The notes under the pieces: model-generated
What the model was told of the DNA's origin: nothing
Seen by the model: only the letters and a program-made list of their open reading frames with translations
Databases searched by the model: none
Shown: positions 40,008 through 51,300 of the stretch, piece after piece
How positions within the stretch are numbered: the first letter of the stretch is position 1
Layout: the number at the start of each line of letters is the position of its first letter
Made by a program: the position numbers and the translations under genes
Source: Montifringilla adamsi
Taxonomy: Eukaryota; Chordata; Aves; Passeriformes; Passeridae
Length of the DNA stretch: 64,000 bases
Assembly (NCBI GenBank): GCA_017590115.1
Contig: JAGGNK010006471.1
Location: 631,137-695,136, forward strand
Direction of reading: 5' to 3'

Positions 40008-40104
40008 AAAAACAAAAACAAAAACAAAAACAACCCAAAAAACCAAAACCAACCAAACAAACAAACAAAAAATCCCAAAAAACCCCAACCAAAACCAAAA
40101 CCAC
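40008..40104. repeat. A/C-rich low-complexity tract
   Basis: About 97 bp of (AAAAAC)n, (CAAA)n and CCAAAACC-type words. The 166-codon plus-strand frame through it (39786-40286) owes its Lys/Asn/Pro-rich centre to this tract. It is the complementary composition type to the T/G blocks at 14.2-14.85 kb. Confidence 0.85.
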
Positions 40105-41083
40105 CTGTGTTCATTCTTTGTCTGCTGGATCTCCCTTACAATGGCAAACCTTTTCATCAGTCCTTTTCCAGTTCCAACAAACTGCAGGACACAGTGGAAG
40201 TGCTAGAACAGCACAGGTCTTTCCACTCAAGGTGGGGGAAGCCACAAACAGCCGAGCGAAACTCTGCAACTTTCTTTCAGCTGTGAAAGCTGGACCCCGT
40301 CTTCTCTGTCACAGAGATCATGGTGACTACATACGTGCCAGGAAATTTGCTTATTACTGAGGGGGTTACAAAGGAATACGTGGCTCTAGCAGGGGTAAAA
40401 CACTCTTTCCTTTCAACTCAGTCCAGACAAAGGCATTGGTGTCAGAAGAAGTGTTTGAGCTTGCGGCACCAATAATTTCTCACATTATCAGTCATTTGTA
40501 CCCTCTGGTTCCTTAACGAAAAGAACACAGGATGAAAACAAGGCCCAACTTGTATTCACTCAGTGGCAGACTTGTTATCACAAGATGTATTTGTCATCTC
40601 TAGGGCACTCATTGACCATGGTCCTGAGCTCAGACCACAGTGAATTGCAGGGATATTCCAATAAACATAAGGCAACAAAGGCAAAGCTGGTGGGAGACAC
40701 AAGCCAGTTAGCCATAATTTCCAGTAAAAAAAAAAGTTATAGACTTTGATAAAGATCCATCAAGTATGAAAAGGATGAAATCAGCCAGTTTTCTTTGCAG
40801 CAAAAATCACTGTGATTATTTTACACTGACTGGTTATTTTGTTTTCTGTTGATTATTTTCTACTCACTTCCTTTTGAAAGTAACAGTTGTACACAGTAGT
40901 GTTTCCAGCTGTTTCATGGGATTAATAATAACAAATAGTCCTTGATGGAGATGTTTTAAAACTGTGACATGTTTAATCAATAAAACAGGGGTAGGCTTAA
41001 AAAAGACAAAGTCAGAACTTCCACAGCAGCTGAACAGGTATCAGATTATCTATTTCTGAAGGAAAAATAGCTCAGGTTTTCTC
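40105..41083. other. Unique non-coding stretch
   Basis: A frame ending at 40360 follows a fair acceptor-like tract (TTTCTTTCAG at 40270-40279), but no matching upstream exon or recognised protein supports it. The rest shows nothing. Confidence 0.45.
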
Positions 41084-41115
41084 ATACAGATCAATGCCAA
41101 AGTATTGATCTGTAT
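41084..41115. repeat. Perfect 12-bp inverted repeat
   Basis: ATACAGATCAAT (41084-41095) and its exact reverse complement ATTGATCTGTAT (41104-41115) are separated by 8 bases. The palindrome lies immediately left of the TA microsatellite. Confidence 0.8.
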
Positions 41116-41135
41116 ACTTAACAGATATATATACG

Positions 41136-41148
41136 TATATATACTTAA

Positions 41149-41184
<36 letters not shown>

Positions 41185-41225
41185 NATATAACTTATATAT
41201 ATACTTAACTTATATATACTTAACT
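41136..41225. repeat. TA microsatellite with interspersed 15-mers and one unresolved base
   Basis: The 15-mer TATATATACTTAACT occurs at 41136-41150, 41196-41210 and 41211-41225, the last two directly in tandem. Between the first two lies a (TA)n run from 41151 to about 41190 with an N at 41185. The N shows that the assembly was not resolved here, so the true repeat length is uncertain. Confidence 0.92.
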
Positions 41226-44200
41226 TTTCAGGTTCATAACCAGAACACAGATCATCACAGACAATATGCTAATCATGGAGTTAAATAGTGAAGCTAGTCC
41301 TTAATCAGCCCAACAAAAACAGGAGAGAGACTGAGATGGAAAATCTTATGATCATTTCCATTTTTAATACTTTAAAGATATCACTATCTATCTGTTATTA
41401 CATAGTGCAAAATAATAAATGCATTGTTAGTCATTAAAATGAATGAAACCCATTCAGATCAGGTATGCCACAGAATGCAACTACTTCAGTTAGACTTGGT
41501 TAGATTAAAATTTTTCAGTTTCCTGATCTCTTCTGGAAAAACTTCTAAGGCTTCTTTCCGTTATTTTTCTTTTCCTAGTTGTTGCTGTTGGACTTTTTGT
41601 GTACATGTGCATGAAGTCAATGTATGTCTGTATAAAATTTAATAATTTCTGCCCATAAAGGAAACAAGGAATCCTATATTCAAAGCTGGGGCTGCTTTTC
41701 TTCACTGAAACAAACTTACCAGGCATCAGACTAATTTAATCATACCGCTGCTTACTCTTTCTTGCTATTATATTTGAATAAATATATTCATGCAACTCAA
41801 GAAAAATTTTTAGACAATGAGGTTCCAGTGTGAAGGAAAAGTGAATGCTTTTCTCTATTTTGATGTTTCCAAGTGGATTCCCAAATGCAGATAACCTGCT
41901 GCTCAGAAGAAAATGATATCCCATGTCCCAGAACAACAAAATAGACAAAATTCTTCTGTCTGAAGATTGTATCCTAAACCTCTCCCATTCACAACTTCCT
42001 CATCATCTTTTTACAGTGGCAATGGGACCATATTGTCTGAAATGCATTTTGCCTAAGACTTAGAGCTGGTTCTGGGTTTATATCTATCAGATCAATCTAC
42101 AGAGTGCCATGCCCATGCATATACTGTGCTTGCATGGGAATTGCCATTTCAGAACCTGCTACAGGCACGTGCAGGAGAGGGATAATTTGTGTGGGGAAAC
42201 TGAAACCTCAGAGCCTTGCTGCACTGTCTGAAGTGCAGCAGTGATGCTGAAGCCCCTCTGATAACCCCCCAGCCCCTCCTCTGCCAGACAAAGAAATCAG
42301 ACAGTGCTTGGCTCTCCCACTCCCAGTCTGTGTCCTGGACACAGCCCTGCTCTGCCCCACAGTGAGTTGGCAAAATTCGGTTTTATCTTCCCTGTTGAGA
42401 GGTTTTATGATGGCTTTGTTTTAATGTAAGTCAGAATTTGTGTACACAGGAGATTTAGGAGGATCTATCTGCTCTCTCTTAACTAAGCTGAGGTAGAAAG
42501 AAGTACTAAATCTCTTTATCTGTCTTTAGGTGTCATCACTTCCACCTGCAGAAGACCTTGGGGTCTCTGAGTTACAGAAAAAGAGCAACAAGAAGTATAT
42601 TTAGTTATTAATTAATAGCTCCCAAATTACTTTGGAAGTAACAAAAAGTGAGAATGAAAAAGAAAATGAAAGAAGATAAAATCATTATTAAAAAGTCCTT
42701 TGTTTGGAATGGTAGTATTGCAGAAAGTTTTTTCTTTCTCTCTTGTGATTGTAACATTAGTTTTGCATCATATTTTTCTTATATTTTTCTTATAGAGCAA
42801 GTTGCTGAGGTCAATGCAACACTTTTTTTCGTAAGGCATTTTTTAAGGAAGTCGGTGTAGAAGGTGAATGAATAAAGGGTGTACATGAGGTTTAGGAATT
42901 GTCAGCTAATACCTTTACAGTCTGAAAAAAAATCATTCTGCAGAATAGGATTTTGTGTTCTCAGGGAATCCAAGTCTTCAGATTTCAAGTCAAAACTCAG
43001 ATAAGGTGTTTTTTTTTTTTTTTGTTTCAAAATGAGGTATTGCTATCTGTGTTTAGGGAACCTTTTAGTAAGGGCCAACTAGAGTGAGTAATGGAAAACA
43101 TTTTCTTTGAGTTCTTTTGACCAAAGTAGGCTCCAAAGACATCTTAACTTCCTAGACTTCCTGTGCAAATTTTATGCACACAGGAAGTGCAATCACGTGT
43201 CATATTGCTTTTACCACTGAAAGATCTTTATAGAGCAATTTTATTTTAGCTTGTATTTCCCTATTCTTTCCATGAGATATTTAGTGGGTACTTCTGGGGC
43301 TCAGTCATCCTAAGGGTATTCCCAATTGATGTCACTGTAATGACACCACAAGTGCTACTATTTTTCTGTTTCAGGGCATTTCTTCCTCTAACAGCCACAT
43401 AAATTTATTTGTCATGGACTGTGAAACATTAGGATTTTGGCTTATAATCAAAGAATCACAGTAACTGTGATCTGAAGTGATGTGCCCTTTTTTATTAAAA
43501 AAAATTTGGCAAATTCCTGTAGTCACATGCAGAGGATAAAAAGGAATTTATCTTTCTACAATATTATCAAAGACTGCAAAAAAACTCCAGCTTCTAAAGG
43601 ACATTCTCCAGTGAAATATTTGTAAAGGGGTGGTCTTTATGTTTGTGCTGTCTGCTGGTTTTCTGCAAGGTGCCACTTTGTTTTCCACTGCACAGCCTGG
43701 ATAACATGAGTAACAGTGAAAAGGACTAAATCAGTTTATTTACTTCTTTATGTATTGCTTGTCATGCCTTACTTTAAAACATTCAACATGCATCAATAAA
43801 CAACATGATGCTATAACTTTCAAAGTGCAGTGTGTGCACTTTGCCAGTGTTCCAGTTCAGAGACATTTTCTTTTCACATTAGCAGGTACTTAAAAAATGA
43901 AAAGAGAATTCTATTCTTTTATTGAACCAGATGTTGCTATAACTTCTTATGTCTTCATGAACAAGCATTCAGGATTTCACTATAAAGGCTCTAATTATTC
44001 CATGTGCACTTACATAACCTTCATTTGTAATTAAAATTTATTTCTATCTTAATTGTGGACTTGATTTTCTTAACTGGTGATATCAATGCAAATGCCTTTT
44101 TATGCACTCATAGCCACATGGTGCTAAAGTTATACATACATACATGACTAAGCACTCATAACCACAAATCAGAAGAAGCTTGGTATGATGTTTTTTCTTT

Positions 44201-44478
44201 TTATAACTTCAAGACAACCTTATGAAAATCTCTCCATTAATCCTTTTCCTATATTCTGATAATATATCTGCAATTGCTGGCTTCTAAGTTTCACTGAACA
44301 CCATAATAAGGTGACTTTGATGTAAATTCAGCAAAAAACAATTCATAGTGAGAAGAAAAGTATACCTCATAATTCAAGCCATATTTTCTCTGTTCTCTCA
44401 AAGACATAGAGTATAATTTTGAAAACAGTTGTTTAGATTGTAGACTTATCAGTTAATCAGACTCATCCAAAAGTTCAA
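41226..44478. other. Unique AT-rich non-coding stretch with candidate exons
   Basis: No confident gene. Two short segments with good splice-acceptor context (41579-41621 and 42530-42604) are discussed as a finding. A T-run lies near 43009-43023 and a small hairpin at 43821-43843. No interspersed repeat is recognised. Confidence 0.45.
43821..43843. repeat. Perfect 9-bp inverted repeat
   Basis: CAAAGTGCA (43821-43829), a 5-base loop GTGTG, then TGCACTTTG (43835-43843). The stem does not extend outward, so it is too short for a microRNA precursor. Confidence 0.75.
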
Positions 44479-44886
44479 TCATCTCAGCTCATCCACTACT
44501 GACAAGATCACATTTATGATGGCTAACACCTGAGCATGGAATATGTCACTTTGACAGTGCACTTCTGTTGCCTTGGTGACAGAGTTGACTAAAGAAGGGC
44601 TAAATGTCATGATGTACCTTGATAGCCTGTCAAGTATCTCACAATAATTGTGATAATTCATGTGATGTGAAGCTGGGACAAGAGGTCTTCTGAAAGAACA
44701 CAGGACTTCAAAGGAGTCAAAGCTTCCTGCTGTTGTGCACAACTGCACAACCATAGATGGTTCTTCAACTTGTCTTTTGGTCCATGGCAAAATCTGACAC
44801 ACATTTGCTCTTTTTCCATTTGCAAGGATTATTTGTGCAGAGGCAGCTAGTACAAGAAGATTGCTTTCCCAAATTCCCCTGATCAT
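44479..44886 (-). other. 135-codon open frame, uncharacterised
   Basis: A minus-strand frame starts at ATG 44886 and stays open to a stop at 44479, in AT-rich DNA where this length is uncommon. Upstream in frame it continues eight more codons before a TGA. Its composition is mixed and not low-complexity (Cys, Trp, His and Tyr all present). I recognise no domain, signal peptide or clear membrane segment; the N-terminal 30 residues are moderately hydrophobic. No pyrimidine-rich acceptor lies just upstream and no donor just before the stop. It could be chance, a fragment of an old retrocopy, or an exon of a fast-evolving gene. Chance is my leading explanation. Confidence 0.15.
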
Positions 44887-47800
44887 TTTATAATAACTGC
44901 AGTATTTCAGTCAGCCTGTATGTCAGCACAGGCATTTAGAATGAAAAAAGGATCAGAAAGTGGCAAACTTTCTGGAATGGCCTTTATAGGACAATATATG
45001 AGCACATAAGGGAAAGAAAACCCTTATATTTTTTTTTACACAGTTGTGCCACCCTGCTTTTGATCACACTGGCGCTTAGTAGGCAAAGACATTGATCTTA
45101 TAGAAGAAGAGCACTGTCCTTCAGTCTGCAAGTGCAAGTCCAGCAGCCAGCCTGCCACTCCTGACTATGCTATTACAATCCTGCCAGGTGGTCTTTTTTA
45201 TGAGTAAAATACCAGGTGTTATTAGAGGGCAAATGTGGTTTTCTAAAATGTAGGAGAGGACATGTATTAAAGTGGGAAATGTCTTGGGTGTAAATAAGAG
45301 CTCTGCCTCTCTAGAGAGTTAAATGGAAAATGTGTACCCCACCTTGATACCTTGGTACCTGCAATTATGTGAGTCTGGCTCACACAAACCCTGTGGTTCC
45401 TGCATTTCTTGTGATAAGGAGAATACAGGTATGACCATTGATGTACCAAATGGTCCACAGCTGCCTGAAAGGGACATTTTCTTGAGCCATTTTCCATCTC
45501 AACCATTGATGGTTACTTATTAGTTGTTATTAATGCTCACCACTGTTGAGTAAAACACTGCTAGCACTAGCAGTTGACATTCCAAAGCAAAGGGCATGCA
45601 CTTATTTGGGCTGCCCAGCTTTGGAAAGCAGTAACAAATCATGTCTGAAGGAGTTACTTTCCTTCTTAGCTCTTAAGGACCAGGAAGAGTTTTTAATATG
45701 TAAGTTTTTCAGCTATTCTTCATAGATTCAGATCTGAGAGAATATGATCTGCTCATCAATCTGCCTCCAGGGAACTAGTTATATTGGCTACAATAATGCC
45801 TGTCCTTCTGAAATGAAGGTGTGGCAGTGCTGTGTACCTGGGGACCACAGCATGTGCCTGCCTTGTCCTGTGTCCAGCCATTGTGTCTGAGGAGGCAGTG
45901 GATGGCCAGGTCATGTGCGGGAGCCCAGATCCCCTCTGCTCTACTGTCATGCTTTCAGAGAGAGCTGACAGGGTGCCCTTTTTAAGAAAAGGCTGACTGA
46001 TGCAACCAATGACTAATGCAACACATTTTGGATTCCAAAGCGAGATGGGTTGGGCAGCAGCTATAAAACACTAAGCCATGATGTTTCTTGGGTCTTAAGT
46101 TGAAATAAACCCATGTTCCCAAAATGTTTTCTTCACTGAAGGAATCTTGAGATCATATGAAAAGGCTAATAGTTTCCCACTTGTTTCTAAAAAACATCCA
46201 GCTGTTCAGGCTGCTGGAACACCTATGATCCATGTGAAATAGCCCTGAGATGGCAGAGGTATCAGCCTACACCTCCTGAAGGACAGACTGAATGTGCCAG
46301 AACAGTGACGGCTCTATGTGACTGGATGGCACATAAAGGAGTAATCCTGAAAGTTTTGTGACAGGAGCTGTACTGTGAGCATCTTTTTGAAGCTGTGTTG
46401 CTGCAACATTTTATTATATTGCAATGCTGTGTCCTGGCCTGTGCTGTTTGTCCCCTGTTTATATCAAGCATGACCTGTGACTCAGCTCTGGAAAATCTAC
46501 TTTTAGGGAAAAACTGAGACAGCTTTAGCAGCAAATTCTAACCACAAATGAAAAAGTTTTTATTTCAAGTAGCCCAGTTCTACACAGTCAAGGAAAAAGA
46601 TCTTGAAAATATATGACATGAACCACTGGCTTACTCAATCTTACAAAGGCTTCCAGGGAAATCGAAAGTAAACAGTAGGTGTCTATTTCATAAATAAAAC
46701 AAATATGTTAGAAAAACCCTCCAGCTACTCTGGCACATTACTGTATAGGCAACCACTAAGAAACTTCTTCAAATACAAAAATGCAGTCATAGCTTTGACC
46801 CATTTGCAATGATGCAAATGAACAGAGATCCCTTTAGTCACTGAAAAGTCCTCAAGAAACCAGATTTGTTTCTGGCTTCTGCTACAGTCTGTCTTTCCTT
46901 CCTAACAATTTTTTTCTTTTTTTTCAGACTGAAGTTGTTTATGAAAATACTGCAATATCGAAGAAGAATACTGTTGAGAGTTTACAAGATTGTATTTGGA
47001 ACATGTACTTTTGAAAAGACAGGAAAAAAAGAAAGAAACAATACCAAAAATAGGTATTAATTTTCTGAGGGATCTTTGCCCCGAAGCTGTGTTATTTCTA
47101 TACGCAGAGATAAAGGAAACTGCTCAGAAGCCAGAAGTACAATTTGAAATTTTTGGTAACACCAGGAAATTTTCAGCTTCTCCTTCAAAAGTTTGCTCTG
47201 CTTCTCCAATAATTATAATATTTCAGAGGGGGGAAACAAACAGACCTAAAAATAGAGTGAAAATCTCAATGGGGGAAAAAAGGATAATTTTATCACCCTT
47301 TCTTCAAGAGCTCTGTAGTACGTCCATCAAGTTCTTTGTAATATTAGCCAACATTCTGACTTTATTTTTAGACTGGACTTACAAAAGCTACAGTGTCTAA
47401 GGTGAAAATGAATATGTAGTAAATGAGTTTGTTTCCCCTTCCTTCAGCATTGCTGTGGGTGTCTATGTATGCACTTTGGTTCACATTTTTCTCTTTTGTG
47501 AATAGTTCCTCACAGCCACATTTATGGTGGTAGCAAGAAGTGCAGTGCTAGTGGTAGGATGTGAATTAGACAGCTTCTTGAGGTGCCTCCTAGTCCTGTT
47601 TTCCTGGATTTGTATGATTTTTATGGTTCTGCAGCACTTTGCCTCCTAGGATGGTGGCCAGGACTAATGAGACTTGTTCCTTCTGCCTTCTTTCAGGCAG
47701 ACAGTAGTGAAGAAAAGAGTCTCCCTGTCCCAGCCAGTGTTGCAGATGAATCACAGCACCACCCCAGACAGCTTGTGCTAAGTCTCCTGCTACTGAATCA

Positions 47801-48283
47801 GTCTTGCTTCTGGCAAAATTGAAGGTTTGTTTGGCTACATTACACGATACAGATGATGGCTTGTTGGACAGAGTCTTCTTGGCAAATTGATCCACCCAAG
47901 TAGGTCAGCAAATCAAACTGCTGCAGTGTGTCCAGAAAAAAAGCAAGCCTTGGCTATCTCCTGATACGGGAGCAGGCAGTCAGGAAGCTCCTTTCTATCC
48001 ATTAGCTCCTACTGCTTTGCTTATCTCAGGGATGTTCTGTAAACTTCAAACTAGCTCTCATCAAGCAGCACTGCTTGGCAGAGGATTTTCTGTAACTTCT
48101 TACACATTTTCTTTCCCAGTATAAATGCTAGGAGTTTTCTTTCATTTCTTTATAAATGCTATGTTTTCTTTCATCAGGCATAGTCTACTTCTGCCATCAG
48201 AGTCACATCCATTTACTTTTCCAAAACTTCCTCCACTATGAACTTTCACAGTTGTTATCTTCTGCATTAATCTCTTTCATTAT

Positions 48284-48285
<2 letters not shown>
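44887..48285. other. Unique non-coding stretch
   Basis: No recognised gene or interspersed repeat. A strong acceptor-like pyrimidine tract at 46903-46927 precedes short open frames (see findings). A 136-codon plus-strand frame at 46990-47400 has no recognised domain. Confidence 0.5.

Positions 48286-48340
<55 letters not shown>
48286..48340. repeat. Uninterrupted T55 homopolymer
   Basis: Fifty-five consecutive T residues with no interruption. The sequence to the right, read on the minus strand, would precede a poly(A) run, but only a non-canonical TAATAAG lies near and no retrocopy is recognised. The length may be inaccurate because homopolymers are poorly measured. Confidence 0.95.
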
Positions 48341-48341
<1 letters not shown>

Positions 48342-51300
48342 AGTTCAAGCCTTATTACAAGGTGCTAACAGCAGAGTGTTATAATTAAGGTGCAGATTAC
48401 TACTGGAGAAGGAGAACATTCTTTTTTCATATTTTTTCTGCTGCTCTAAGCTATTAAAACACAGCTTAGAATAACAACAAATTTAACTGATTATCACATG
48501 GCAGCTACTTTACCTTTTCTCATGCTTAGATATACTTACTCATGTAAGACCTATCTCCAGGTGGGACTTTTTTGTTGAAGTAACACACAAAGGCCAAGGT
48601 GGTTCAACAACACAAAGGGGGAATGATCATCACCCCATCCAGTCTGTGGCTGAGTTGAAGATAGGTGTCCTTTTAAAAGAGATATCAGCTTCACCCACAC
48701 CACTCCTGAGGGCTGAGGCTGTGGATAAGCAGAATGTGGAATGCCTGCTGAAGTGACACTTCAGCCCTGCGTGTTAAAGCACAGGGTCATTCAGTAATGA
48801 CTTTGTGGCCAGTCTTTCGGTCAACAATGGGTCTGTGTTGGCCCTGATATTTTGATCACTTCAAATGGATAATTGAAGTTTTGTGGCTCCTCTCTTTGCC
48901 AACTTTTCCTGTGTTCTGGTGTGAATTTGGCTGAAATCCAGGGTTCACACTGCCTGTCAGTACAGGCGATTTCTGTTTTCTTTCTCCAGTATTAAAAAAA
49001 GGTGTTAGGGCACTCAGAAATATGTAGAAGTTTTGTGCAGAGTAGAAACTTCAGCTCATCATAAAAAAATGTATACATTAACCTCCTCATTGCAAACAAG
49101 ATTTGTTAAAAATCTTCCATATCTACTTTTCCAGTCCTACAGTTCCAGTAGGACTGTAAATACCCTGCTGAAAAGATTAGCAGCTAACTTCTAACCAGGC
49201 ATATTTTTCTGGCAGGGAAGGCAGATGTGTGCATGCTTGGCTCTGAACCCATCTCCTGTCACAGGCAATCACTGGTGAATGTTGTCTTTACTGCTTCTTA
49301 CCTAAATAGCACATGGCTCCATTTTTTCTGTTGTTTGTTTGGTTCCAGTCTATCCACTGCTGTAGAATGCTTAAGAATAAGACCATACATATCATATTGT
49401 GGTGTTTTTCTTCTACCTCTCTTGAGTGCTTGAAGCCAACAGAGTCACATTACTGCCATCACCCCAGAGCACCTCAGGAACATTATGAATATGAGTCAGA
49501 TTCCTTCATGCTGCTATCTGACAGGCTCACATTTTTGCAACAATTCAGCAGAAAAACACCAACTGTGCCTGTTCAGCTGGACTACTCCGTGTGTCAGAAA
49601 GGCAGAGCCAAGGTTTCACTCTGACCTTACGCAACTCCTTCTGTGGGGAATACAAATAATAAGTAGGCTTTTGTTTTCAGATTATGCAATTTTTTTTCAG
49701 ATCCATTAAACCAGGCTGTAGTGATTCAAGGGTTGAAATGTGATTTTTTTCTTCTGTTGGGAAACAGTCCTGCTGTATCTAATTAGTTAATTATATGCAC
49801 GGTCTTACTGGTACTTAGATGTATACTTTTGGTGGGACAGTGACACTGCTAATAAACAATAAAATATTTATTTTACTGGAAAGACCTGAAGTGAGAGGGC
49901 TGTGATATAACCTGTCAGAGCCATGAAGTGCTAAAATGACAGTTTTGCTGATGGGAACTAAATGAGCAGTATTGTACTAATTCCTTTTCATTATGAGATT
50001 TACATCAGATTTTAAGTGGATAACTTAGTTAATTCAACCAGCTCAAGCTTGAATGTCCACCATTTCCAGACTTGAATTTTTCAGTATATATTAATTCTTT
50101 TGTTTTAGCTCAGTTTCATTTTTTCTATTGTCAACAGTTTATTCATCAACCTGACTGTGGACTAAATCAATTAAGGTCTAAATTAAATGGTGTCTCTCAT
50201 ATTGTTTGAGACAAGCTAGCCTAGTGTTTACTACAGTGAGAAAAGATAATAATTTTCTTCTGTGTGATAATTCACTGACATTATGTTCCACACTGTCAGG
50301 GAAAGACCAATGATAAGAATGGCCAGTAAAAAATCAAGTTTTTTTTTTTGGAAACTGACTACACACAAAAATATTTTACTGTTGGCAAGATATTTTCTGC
50401 TGAAAGGTTTCTGTTTTATAATTTAAATACAAAAAACCAAAGGAACAAATCCAGTTTTCAACACATAAAACCTGAACAAACTTTTTTATTCTCCATAGTT
50501 TAATGGAACAAAGAACTTCAGGAAATGATGGCTAAATTAAAATATTCACACAAGATATTATTCCCTTGACAGGCCCTCCTGCTCCCATCATTTAATGGAT
50601 GCTTTGACTAGCCCTGCTTTTGAGGAGCTTTTTGAGCAAATTGAAGGGGAAAAGAATCAATAAAAGAAGGAATAACAGTATTCCTTCCAGATATATAGTT
50701 GTTATGTATTGTAATTTTAAACCTTTTATTAAGCGTCCATTTTATGTAAATCTTTGGTTCCTATTTTCTCAATCTGCAGATAAAAAGATAAATAGGCCAC
50801 AGGCACCAGAGATTTTGGACAAAGGTTTTCCAAAGACATATGCTTGCTTTCAGTAGGATACTAAAGTCTGGTAGATACACCTTCTTCCACGAAATGTAAA
50901 ACTCTGAAGTTGTGTAAAAGCTGGGTTTTAGAAAGCACAAATAAAGACCAAGAAGCAAAATTCTTACAGTAATTCTGTTGGGGTGTACCTTTTAGAGATC
51001 ACTTCCTGGGAAAACCTACCATGCATACATTTATACAATCTGCCAAGAGCTGATGACCTCACCTTACCTATCCAAAGAAGGTCTCTAAATATTAATTTTG
51101 TATTTAGATTGACAGGATTGTTTCACCCTCAGTAGAGTGGATCTCAGCCAATGATGCACAGAGCTCTCTGCTCTCCAATCTGCCAACAGCAGGGGGGAGG
51201 TTTAGATTTTTTCCAGTTGTTCACAGTGTTAGAAACCTTTGAATGTAAATTATGGTGCAGACAGTTGATAAATGGGTACTCTGGGAAGGCTTGTTTGTCA

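Noticed and set aside
39786..40286. 166-codon frame with Lys/Asn/Pro-rich centre
   Set aside because: The centre is the A/C-rich simple repeat at 40008-40104; flanking parts show no homology I recognise.
43821..43843. microRNA precursor (stem contains CAAAGTGC, similar to the miR-17-family seed)
   Set aside because: The stem is only 9 bp and does not extend; the seed-like word is likely chance.
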